From Spirochaetota bacterium (GTDB lineage Bacteria > Spirochaetota > Leptospiria > Turneriellales > Turneriellaceae), in the NCBI GenBank assembly GCA_963205035.1, contig CAUJII010000007.1, forward strand, positions 1-30,881: DNA of 30,881 bases, given 5' to 3'. This document shows positions 23,236 to 30,263 of the stretch, piece after piece. How positions within the stretch are numbered: the stretch's first letter is position 1; every line of letters starts with the position of its first letter. Both the position numbers and the translations under genes were made by a program. The notes under the pieces were generated by a model. That model did not search any database. It was not told the origin of the DNA and worked only from the letters and a program-made list of their open reading frames with translations.

Positions 23236-24750
23236 ATGGAACGATTGCTTCTCAAACCAGTCACTCTCTTATGGATCGATTTCACTTGGATTGCGTTTGC
23301 GATACTCGTCTTAATTCTTGCTGGCATATTCTATTTTCTAAACCGCAAGAATCCCGTTAATCGTGCGTTTGCGCTCCTCCTCCTTATCATCGGATATTTC
23401 GCCGTGATAAGTATCCTCGTCATTTCGTTGCGGGTGCTCGATGCCTATTGGATTATTCTCCTCATGCCTGTCGTGTGTTATTTGGGTTTTGTATTTCATT
23501 TATTTATCCGCACGATTCTCGGAGCGCCGCGCCTCATGGGGCGCAAAGAATGGTATTATTTTTTGGTGGGGTTGGTATTCACAACTTACACGCTATTTAT
23601 GACACTCGAACCAAACGCTCGCGAGTATATCCGATCCACTTCGTTTGTCATCGACCATACGATGAAGCGTGAGTACACACGCAGCGCAGTCTATATTTTT
23701 TATATCGTCTATATCCTCGCGCCGATAATCTATTCGGCGATTCGTCTCTTGCGTGTCTTGAGAAATCCCACAGCCGAACAACAAGAGTCGATTAGCGTTG
23801 CGAAATCCGTCTGGTTCATTTTTGTTGTGAGCATGCTTCTCACATTCTTTTTCTTATCGATAGAGCCTATCTTTGGTTACAAGCAATCAACTTCGTTGGG
23901 GAGTTTTGTGCTGATGGCATCCGTCATCCTCTACGCGTGGTCCTTGCTGCGTAACCGCGCTTGGCGTATTGAGTCGTTGACCGAAAAACTCTTGGTGAGA
24001 GAAGCGCAACTGGATGAGCGGAACAAAACCATCGAGAGGGATTTAGATTTTGCGCGCATTATCCACCGCTCTGTTTTGCCGACTAAGCTCGGAACTCAGG
24101 AAGGCTTCGAGATGCGGGCATACTACGAACCTCTGGATAAAGTAGGCGGCGATTTTTACGACGTTATCCGCCTCGAGGACAAAGTGCGGACGATGATCGC
24201 CGATGTCAGCGGGCACGGGGTTGCAGCGGGAATTTTTTCGGCCATGGCGTCTGTTCTCTTGCGTTCGGTTTGGGAAAAACCCGAGAAGTCTCTCGCCGAA
24301 ATCGCAGGGCACCTAAACGATGAACTCGTTCGCTATTCCGCAAAGGGCGTATTTTTGAGCGCGCTCTTCATAGAATTTGATCTGCGCACCGGTTCTGCAA
24401 GTGCCGTCTGTGCTGGGCATCCGGCGTTCTATTGCATCCGCAGCGGAACCGTAGAGAGGATTTCTGCTAAGGGGCGGCTTCTGGGAGTCATGGCGCACAG
24501 TACGTACAAAGCACATCCCTTTTCATTTGAGAAGGGTGATGTGTTGGTCTTCTTTACCGACGGCATCTTAGAAGCGACCAATGTGCAGAACGAGGAGTTC
24601 GGCGAGGGGCGGCTTACGAGCTTTCTGGAAACTACTGCGGGAATGAGCCTCGCGAGCCGTGAAAACGCATTATTACGGCAACTGGCGCTCTTCCATGGCC
24701 CGCGAGCCCACGACGACGACATCACGTTCGTCCAGATTGGGAAAAAGTGA
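23236..24750 (+). CDS. Membrane PP2C-type serine/threonine phosphatase (SpoIIE/RsbU-like)
   Basis: A 504-residue protein. The first 240 residues carry about seven hydrophobic helices, an array typical of 7TM sensor domains. A coiled-coil linker (about 245-275, LTEKLLVREAQLDERNKTIERDLDFA) leads to the PP2C domain with HRSVLPTKLG, VGGDFYDV (303-310), ADVSGHGVAAG (322-332), KGVFLSALFIEF, GHPAFYCIRSG, FTDGILEATN and DDDITFVQIGKK. Asp of GGDFYD, Asp of ADVSGHG and the Asp pairs near the C-terminus bind the two metal ions. Such proteins dephosphorylate anti-sigma antagonists in partner-switching systems. No partner genes are nearby. It follows the COG3014-like gene by 3 bases and is probably its operon partner. 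Class is firm; target unknown. Confidence 0.93.
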   Translation: MERLLLKPVTLLWIDFTWIAFAILVLILAGIFYFLNRKNPVNRAFALLLLIIGYFAVISILVISLRVLDAYWIILLMPVVCYLGFVFHLFIRTILGAPRLMGRKEWYYFLVGLVFTTYTLFMTLEPNAREYIRSTSFVIDHTMKREYTRSAVYIFYIVYILAPIIYSAIRLLRVLRNPTAEQQESISVAKSVWFIFVVSMLLTFFFLSIEPIFGYKQSTSLGSFVLMASVILYAWSLLRNRAWRIESLTEKLLVREAQLDERNKTIERDLDFARIIHRSVLPTKLGTQEGFEMRAYYEPLDKVGGDFYDVIRLEDKVRTMIADVSGHGVAAGIFSAMASVLLRSVWEKPEKSLAEIAGHLNDELVRYSAKGVFLSALFIEFDLRTGSASAVCAGHPAFYCIRSGTVERISAKGRLLGVMAHSTYKAHPFSFEKGDVLVFFTDGILEATNVQNEEFGEGRLTSFLETTAGMSLASRENALLRQLALFHGPRAHDDDITFVQIGKK

Positions 24751-25107
24751 AATCGGAGTAACTATTACATCCCCCCAAATACGGCAAAATGTAATAACTA
24801 TTACAACCGCCCCAAATACGGCCAAATCGGACTAACTATTACATCCCCCCAAACAAGGCAAAATTGTAATAACTATTACACCCCCCCCAAATACAGCCAA
24901 ATCGGACTAACTATTACATCCCCCCAAATACGGCAAAATGTAATATCTATTACATCCCCCCAAATACGGCAAAATGTAATAACTATTACAGCCACCCCAA
25001 ACAAGGCAAAATCGTAATAACTATTACATCCCCCCAAATACGGCCAAATCGGACTAACTATTACACCCCCACAAATACGGCAAAATGTAATAACTATTAC
25101 AACCACC
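24751..25107. repeat. Array of ten 36-38 bp repeats with palindromic cores, between convergent genes
   Basis: Starting right after the phosphatase stop (24750), the block CTATTACA recurs at 24762, 24798, 24836, 24873, 24911, 24947, 24983, 25021, 25058 and 25094, i.e. at 36-38 base spacing, each followed by a C-rich tract and AAATACGGC. In five units (24790, 24865, 24939, 24975, 25086) the preceding bases complete a perfect palindrome of type TGTAATA-N2-TATTACA, and a sixth (25013) is one base off. The other four units have TCGGACTAA-type left halves. The last copy runs into the corA stop codon. There is no gene here, and this is the only stretch over 300 bases without one. It is no CRISPR: units are degenerate and there are no unique spacers. 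It may be a tandem-repeat array, a protein-binding array, or a bidirectional terminator. Confidence 0.9.
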
Positions 25108-26062
25108 CCGACTTTCTAAACTGCCTGAAAAGCGCGTAACAGACAATAACAATAATTCCCAACGCCAACGGATAGCCGAACTTCCATTCGAGTTCGGGCA
25201 TGTGCTTGAAGTTCATCCCCCAAAAACCGGCAAACGCCGTTGCGGCGGCGAATATCCCGGCCCATCCCGCGAGCTTTTTGGTAATCTCGCCTTCTTCGAT
25301 AGTCACAAACGCGAGGTTGACTTGCATCGCCATGCTTGTTTTCTCTCGCAAGTTTTCTACCGAGGTTTCAATACGCGCCAAGTGGTCGTGCACGTCGCGA
25401 AAGTAATGTTCTGTCGAAGCGCAGAGTTTTGGTGCCCGGTTTGTGTGGAGCTTCGTCGTCGCTTCTAAGAGCGGCGAAACTGCGTGGCGTAACTGCGTGA
25501 CTCGTTCTTTCAGCTCGTAGAGATGCTGAATGCTGCTGCGTGCCTTGCTCGTATGGAAAATTTGGTTTTCCGCTTCGTCGAGTTCTGTTTCGAGCGCATC
25601 GAGAACGGGAAAATAACTATCGACCACCGCGTCCATAAGCGCATAGAGAACGAACCCCGCGCCTTGCTTTAGGAGCTCGGGCTCTCTCTCGCAACGGCCG
25701 CGCACACCCAAAAGAGAAAAGCTCGAGCGGTTACGGACCGAGAGTACATAGTTGGGGCCTGCGAAAACGTGGACTTCTCCCACGTTAAACTCTGTCGCGT
25801 TCTTTTCCAAAATGTGCATGACGACAAAAAGCGAATCGCCGTATTCCTCAACTTTTGGCCGCTGGTGACCGTGGCGGGCATCTTCGACAGCTAATTCATG
25901 CAGGTTAAACTCTTCTTGCATTCGATTGAGTTCTATTTCGTCGGCGTCGAGAAGAGCCACCCACACGAAAGTATCGGGCTTCTTGAGGTAGTCGCTAATT
26001 TCTGTAATCGGTATTTCGAGGAGCTTCTGTCCGTTCTGGTATGCGACGCAGTTAATGAGCAT
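25097..26062 (-). CDS. corA: CorA-family magnesium/cobalt transporter
   Basis: A 321-residue protein starting at ATG 26062. A large cytoplasmic N-terminal part (MLINCVAYQNGQKLLEIPITEI, then EEFNLHELAVEDARHGHQRPKVEEYGDSLFVVMHIL) fits the CorA funnel, followed by a long stalk helix, and two C-terminal membrane helices with the signature GMN motif (282-284, FWGMNFKHMPE) between them. CorA channels carry Mg2+ and other divalent ions inward. The C-terminus ends in FRQFRKSGWL; the last codons and the stop lie in the last repeat of the adjacent array. It follows dnaG by 57 bases on the same strand. Call is firm, ion preference not determined. Confidence 0.94.
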   Translation of the reverse strand: MLINCVAYQNGQKLLEIPITEISDYLKKPDTFVWVALLDADEIELNRMQEEFNLHELAVEDARHGHQRPKVEEYGDSLFVVMHILEKNATEFNVGEVHVFAGPNYVLSVRNRSSFSLLGVRGRCEREPELLKQGAGFVLYALMDAVVDSYFPVLDALETELDEAENQIFHTSKARSSIQHLYELKERVTQLRHAVSPLLEATTKLHTNRAPKLCASTEHYFRDVHDHLARIETSVENLREKTSMAMQVNLAFVTIEEGEITKKLAGWAGIFAAATAFAGFWGMNFKHMPELEWKFGYPLALGIIVIVCYALFRQFRKSGWL

Positions 26063-26119
26063 AATATATTTTCGGTAGGAAATCTCTTAAGGTTCAGCCT
26101 CTCGTTTTAGATTTTATCT

Positions 26120-27958
26120 TCAACCCATGCGGAGCCATTTGAGTCTCTTATCCATGTCTTCTTGCTGCTCGAGCATGAGAGCTTCGACATCGTGGCCACT
26201 CTTTTCCATGCGTTCAATCTCTTGCTGTCTCTCTCGCAGCCGGACGTTCAGAGATTGCAAAACGAGCGTGCGAACCAGTTGTGTCAGACTCCGCTTTTGG
26301 TCTGCATATTCGAGGGTCGCTTCCTTATTATCAAAGGTGGCTTCGTAATCCATGATTATCTCGGCCAAGAGCGCCGAAAGATTGTCGGGCAAGAGCTGCA
26401 TCGCCCCTTGCAAAGCCTGCCAAGTAAACGCTTCGCCGTTTTTCATGCGGTCGTGAAAAAAAGAAAACAGAAGGTAGGCGTCGTCGTTCTCCCAGGGGAT
26501 TTCAGAGAGTAGCAGGTTCTCGCTTCCGAGATCGGGGTATTTAATAAAGAGCGCGATAATTTCTTTTTCTTGGTTATTCGCGCTCTTAGGTTTTGTTTGC
26601 GCTTCGCTTTTCTGGATTGCGTCTCGTTTGCCAATAAACGCCCCGGCAGCCTGTTTACTTGTATTGGCGGCGCTAAAGTCCTTACGCAAGATTAAAACGT
26701 CGACGGTCAACGCATCTGCCGCTGCCTTTAGGAATGCTTCGCGTTCGAGCTCCGTCGTTAAAAGGCGCACGTAATCATAAAACTGAAAGAGTGCTTTTTT
26801 TTTCTCGGCAAGATCCTCGGCATTGAATTTGAATTGGAAGAAATACCACGTGAGAAACTGGATTTCGCTCACGGCTTGTTGTACAACGTAGCGCATTTCG
26901 TCGGGAGCGAGCTTGCGGCTCAAGTCGAACGGGTCTTGTTTGTCGCCCTGCGAAAGCGGATGGACAACCTTGCACGATAAGTTCGCAAGCCGCGCGGTTT
27001 GCAACGCCTTGAAGAGAGCTTCGGTGCCGGCGTTATCGTTGTCTAAGAAAAAAGTGACGTTATCGGTGAAGCGTTTAATCTGCTTTGCTTGCTCTGCGGT
27101 AAACGCTGTGCCCAACGGAGCCACCGCGTTTTCAAGGCCCGCTTCAAAAAGACCCAGCGCATCGAGGTAACCTTCGCACACAATGACGAAGCCCTCTTTG
27201 CGGATGGCCTGCGCCGCATCGCCCAAACGGAAGACGCTATTCGATTTATTGAAGAGCAAGGTTTCTGGGGAGTTGATATACTTGCCCGCGTTCTCTTTCT
27301 CGCGCACAAGCCTTCCGCCGAACGCAACAACTTCGCCGCGCAAATTCTTGATCGGGAAAATCAACCTATCGCGAAAACGGTTGTAGCTGTCGTGGTCGTT
27401 GCGTCCGGTAAGACCTATCACAGTCAAACCCTCAATCGCCTTCGCCAAGAGTTCGGGTTCGTTACGGTAGCGCTCGTTGAGTTTTGTCTCTAAGAATCTT
27501 GGTTGGTCGGGTGCGTAACCCAACTCGAATGCCTGCTGTGAAGTGGGATGAATACCACGACTCACTGCATACTTTTCGCCGTCGGAATTTGCAAAGTGTG
27601 CGCGGTAGAGTTTGTGCGCCCAGAGATGCAATTCAAGGAGACGGCGTTTGCGGTCGTCCTCTCCCGGGCGGCGTGGCTTATGCGAAAGTTCGATGCCCGC
27701 ATAGTCGGCCAAGAGCTTGAGGGTTTCGACAAACGACAGCTTGTTATATTCTTTGGCGAATGTGATGACATTGCCGCCGACGCCGCAGCCAAAGCATTTA
27801 TAGATACCCTTTTGTGGAGAGACGGAAAATGAAGGAGTTTTTTCGCCGTGGAACGGGCACAACCCCCAGAGATTGTTTCCTCGCCGCTTGAGTGGAACGT
27901 AGCGACCGATATAGCTTTCGATGGGGATTGCCGCGATAATTTTTTCTGCATCATCCAC
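26120..27958 (-). CDS. dnaG: DNA primase
   Basis: A 612-residue protein from GTG 27958; an in-frame stop lies 12 bases upstream, so no earlier start exists. The N-terminal CHC2 zinc ribbon is seen as GLCPFHGEKTPSF (Cys34, His37) and IYKCFGCGVGGN (Cys55, Cys58). Then follow ESYIGRYVPLKRRGNN before it, the primase core with FRDRLIFPIKNLRGEVVAFGGR, and the Toprim domain with VCEGYLDALG (catalytic Glu) and FFLDNDNAGTEA (the DxD pair). The C-terminal helicase-binding region is charged and ends DMDKRLKWLRMG. DnaG makes RNA primers for replication. It lies 46 bases after rpsU in the classic rpsU-dnaG order, but corA follows where rpoD is often found. Firm call. Confidence 0.97.
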   Translation of the reverse strand: MDDAEKIIAAIPIESYIGRYVPLKRRGNNLWGLCPFHGEKTPSFSVSPQKGIYKCFGCGVGGNVITFAKEYNKLSFVETLKLLADYAGIELSHKPRRPGEDDRKRRLLELHLWAHKLYRAHFANSDGEKYAVSRGIHPTSQQAFELGYAPDQPRFLETKLNERYRNEPELLAKAIEGLTVIGLTGRNDHDSYNRFRDRLIFPIKNLRGEVVAFGGRLVREKENAGKYINSPETLLFNKSNSVFRLGDAAQAIRKEGFVIVCEGYLDALGLFEAGLENAVAPLGTAFTAEQAKQIKRFTDNVTFFLDNDNAGTEALFKALQTARLANLSCKVVHPLSQGDKQDPFDLSRKLAPDEMRYVVQQAVSEIQFLTWYFFQFKFNAEDLAEKKKALFQFYDYVRLLTTELEREAFLKAAADALTVDVLILRKDFSAANTSKQAAGAFIGKRDAIQKSEAQTKPKSANNQEKEIIALFIKYPDLGSENLLLSEIPWENDDAYLLFSFFHDRMKNGEAFTWQALQGAMQLLPDNLSALLAEIIMDYEATFDNKEATLEYADQKRSLTQLVRTLVLQSLNVRLRERQQEIERMEKSGHDVEALMLEQQEDMDKRLKWLRMG

Positions 27959-28004
27959 GGCTGTGGCTCAGGCGGTAAAACGCACCGCGTGCGTCAAAGA
28001 GAAA

Positions 28005-28238
28005 TTAGGCTTCGGTGTAGGTATTTCTTTTGCGGAAGCGCTTGCGTTCTGCTTGTTCGCGTTCGCGTTTTTTGATGACGCTGGGCTTTTCAAAAAACTC
28101 GCGTTTTTTTAATTCGGTAAGAATGCCCGAGTTCGCGACTTCGCGCTTGAATTTTTTGATTGCGCCTTCGACAGGTTCGTTATCGCGCAATTCGATACCG
28201 TTCGAGAAATGTTGTGAAATATCTGCTAGTTTTTGCAC
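28005..28238 (-). CDS. rpsU: 30S ribosomal protein S21
   Basis: A small basic protein with the S21 core ELRDNEPVEGAIKKFKREVANSGILTELKKREFFEKPSVIKKREREQAERKRF. From the GTG at 28238 it has 77 residues; GGGGG at 28243-28247 gives a reasonable ribosome binding site. That start gives about 14 residues before the usual S21 start, so a later non-ATG start cannot be excluded, and a longer frame to 28286 is unlikely. S21 binds the 30S platform near the anti-Shine-Dalgarno end of 16S rRNA and is encoded in front of dnaG in many bacteria. Identification is firm, start is not. Confidence 0.9.
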   Translation of the reverse strand: MQKLADISQHFSNGIELRDNEPVEGAIKKFKREVANSGILTELKKREFFEKPSVIKKREREQAERKRFRKRNTYTEA

Positions 28239-28258
28239 TAAGCCCCCAATAGAAAGGC

Positions 28259-28286
28259 ATTGTGGCGATGCGAGACAGCCGGTCAA
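28259..28286 (-). promoter_or_regulatory. Candidate promoter of rpsU-dnaG
   Basis: On the minus strand TTGACC (28281-28286) is followed by 16 bases and CACAAT (28259-28264). The predicted start is about 14 bases ahead of the rpsU GTG, leaving room for the ribosome binding site. The site lies between the prpF stop and rpsU, and the elements match consensus 5/6 and 4/6. Confidence 0.45.
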
Positions 28287-28292
28287 TGGAAA

Positions 28293-29462
28293 TCACCCCG
28301 GCACGCGCACAAAGCCTTCCATGAGAATGCGCGCACTGCGGCTCATAATCGCTTTCGTTACTGTCCATTCGCCGTTCATCTTCTCAGCCTTCGCGCCAAC
28401 TCTGAGAGTTCCCGACGGATGTCCGAATGTGACGACCTCTCTTTCGCCGCCCCCGGCGGCGAGGTTGACGAGCGTCCCCGGCACGGCAGCCGCTGTGCCA
28501 ATCGCGACCGCGCATGTCCCCATCATCGCATGGTGGAGCTTTCCCATCGAGAGCGCGCGGACGTTGAGGTCGATATCTGCTGTCTTAACGTCTTTACCGC
28601 TCGACGCTTTGTAGTCTTTGGCGCTGCCGACAAACGCCACCTTCGGCGTATGCTGGCGCGCTGCCGCCTCTTCGAGGTTCTGGATGAGTCCCATTTTCAG
28701 AGCGCCATGCGCACGGATCGTTTCAAACATAGCGAGCGCTTTTGCGTCTGCGTTGATGTCGCTCTGCAACTCGGTGCCCTTATAGCCTAAGTCTTCGGCA
28801 TTTAAGAAAATTGTGGGAATTCCCGCGTTGATGAAAGTTGCTTTGAATTTGCCGACACCCGGCACATCGAGGTCGTCGACAACGTTCTCTGTCGGGAACA
28901 TCGAACCCTCGCCGTCTGCGGGGTCCATGAATTCGAGTTGAATCTCGGCCGCAGGGAATGTCACGCCGTCGAGTTCGAAGTCACCGGTCTCTTGCACCTC
29001 ACCGTTTGTAATCGGAACATGAGCAATAATTGTCTTTTTGATGTTGGATTGCCAAATTTTCACGGTACAAATTCCGTTTTGTGGTATTTTCTCTTTTGCA
29101 ATGAGACCCGATGCGATGGCGAAAGGCCCGACCGCAGCAGAGAGGTTGCCGCAGTTGCCGCTCCAGTCGACAAACGCCTTGTCGATGGCGACTTGGCCAA
29201 AGAGGTAATCGACATCATGGCCGTCGACGATTGCAGGCCCAACGATGACGGTTTTCGACGTCGACGAAGTGGCGCCCCCCATGCCGTCGGTGTGTTTCTC
29301 ATAAGGGTCCGGGCTACCGATGACGCGTAGCAAAAGAGCATCGCGCTCCTTACCGGGTGCCTGGCAAGACGGGGGTAAATCCGACAGATTAAAGAAGACG
29401 CCTTTGGAGGTGCCGCCGCGCATGTACGTTGCACGGATTTTGATTTGGGGTGCGTGGGCCAT
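28293..29462 (-). CDS. prpF: PrpF-family isomerase (2-methylaconitate cis-trans isomerase-like)
   Basis: A 389-residue protein opening with IKIRATYMRGGTSKGVFF, the signature of the PrpF family, followed by RVIGSPDPYEKHTDGMGGATSSTSKTVIV, FVDWSGNCGNLSAAVGPFAI, and near the C-terminus SMGKLHHAMMGTCAVAIGTAAAVPGTLV. It has a double diaminopimelate-epimerase-like fold; the N-terminal lysine in TSK and the cysteine in GNCGN are the likely catalytic residues. In the methylcitrate pathway PrpF works with AcnD, but neither acnD nor prpBC is in view, so the role could be in propionate metabolism or a different isomerisation. Start at ATG 29462. Family is firm; substrate is not. Confidence 0.88.
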   Translation of the reverse strand: MAHAPQIKIRATYMRGGTSKGVFFNLSDLPPSCQAPGKERDALLLRVIGSPDPYEKHTDGMGGATSSTSKTVIVGPAIVDGHDVDYLFGQVAIDKAFVDWSGNCGNLSAAVGPFAIASGLIAKEKIPQNGICTVKIWQSNIKKTIIAHVPITNGEVQETGDFELDGVTFPAAEIQLEFMDPADGEGSMFPTENVVDDLDVPGVGKFKATFINAGIPTIFLNAEDLGYKGTELQSDINADAKALAMFETIRAHGALKMGLIQNLEEAAARQHTPKVAFVGSAKDYKASSGKDVKTADIDLNVRALSMGKLHHAMMGTCAVAIGTAAAVPGTLVNLAAGGGEREVVTFGHPSGTLRVGAKAEKMNGEWTVTKAIMSRSARILMEGFVRVPG

Positions 29463-29545
29463 CCGTGCACAAAAATGGAAAGCGACTCACTGCGGACAGC
29501 GTTTGCGACGGCGTGTGGTATTGCTTACTCGAGTTCAGTCTTGGG

Positions 29546-29733
29546 GTTGACTAATTGGCGCAATTTGCCGGCGTTTCGACTGCGCTCAACGACCGGAAAT
29601 TGAAAAAACATTAGGCTTTTTCGGTCACCTGTCAGGCCGGTGGCCCGCCAGGCCAACGGCCGAGCGCAGTCGCGACCGCTCTTGCGGTCTCCGTTTCGGA
29701 GGTGACCGAAAGCGACTTATTAGACAGCCTCTA
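29546..29733. repeat. MITE-like structured repeat, copy 2 of the dispersed element
   Basis: The right end (29713-29726) is the 14-base block found at 7492, on the opposite strand, followed inward by hairpins CTCCG-TTT-CGGAG (29689-29701) and GACCGC-TCTT-GCGGTC (29674-29689). Longer arms TTTCGGTCACCT (29619-29630) and AGGTGACCGAAA (29700-29711), and CGACTGCGCTC (29577-29587) with GAGCGCAGTCG (29662-29672), are also perfectly complementary but cross each other. The left end near 29546 (GGTTGACTAATTGG) resembles the right end in inverse orientation, as in a non-autonomous transposon. The element ends next to the SET stop at 29731. Confidence 0.55.
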
Positions 29734-30252
29734 AACTCTCCTGCGCTTCAATACACGCGAGAGGGCGCCTCTACTCGACGCGGCGACAATGTAGCCCAAG
29801 CACTTCGGGCTGCCGCAGCGGCATTTGTGGTCTTGCCACGAATCCATGCCAAAGCCGTAATTGTAAGTCAGCTCTTCCCCCGTTTTTATTTTGCGCTTCG
29901 AGACAATCCAAATGTGCCCTCGGATGTTTTGTGCTTCGCAGTTAGGGTCGCACGAATGGTTGATGAGCCGCGCTTTGTTCCAAGGGACGTTTCCGTCGAT
30001 GTCGTATTTCTTGTTGATGGTGAATAGATACACCGCGCCCGTCCCGCTTTTGGACGAACGGCAGAGCTGTTCTTCGGCCACACGCTCGGCCTCTCGCGCA
30101 CTCACGCGCTTGCCAACGTACTCGATGACTTTGACTCCTTTACCGATTTCCTCTGCAGCGTAGACGCCGCGACCGTGTAGCGCGGAACGACTGACCTTAA
30201 GTCGGGGCATGGTCGAACTCGAAGCGTTTGATTTAGTGGAAACTTTTTTCAT
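29731..30252 (-). CDS. SET-domain lysine methyltransferase
   Basis: A 173-residue single-domain protein. SET motifs: LHGRGVYAAEEIGKG (25-39) at the start, NHSCDPNCE (98-106) and ELTYNYG (127-133), together the S-adenosylmethionine pocket, and a post-SET cysteine cluster CRCGSPKC (144-151). The domain is complete, so an active protein-lysine methyltransferase is expected. SET proteins are common in eukaryotes and occur in some bacteria, where targets are rarely known. The C-terminus is basic (SRVLKRRRV). It starts 11 bases after the NAD(P)-binding protein gene, so they are probably co-transcribed. Its stop lies immediately beside a dispersed repeat. Family is firm; target unknown. Confidence 0.93.
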   Translation of the reverse strand: MKKVSTKSNASSSTMPRLKVSRSALHGRGVYAAEEIGKGVKVIEYVGKRVSAREAERVAEEQLCRSSKSGTGAVYLFTINKKYDIDGNVPWNKARLINHSCDPNCEAQNIRGHIWIVSKRKIKTGEELTYNYGFGMDSWQDHKCRCGSPKCLGYIVAASSRGALSRVLKRRRV

Positions 30253-30263
30253 GGCGCGATATT

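Noticed and set aside
24876..25106. Open frame of 76 codons on the minus strand in the repeat array
   Set aside because: The frame is a by-product of low-complexity repeats; 36, 37 and 38 base periods do not keep frame, so no repeat protein is encoded.
24751..25107. CRISPR array
   Set aside because: Units are 36-38 bases apart but there are no constant repeats with unique spacers; the whole unit is repeated and degenerate, and there are no cas genes.
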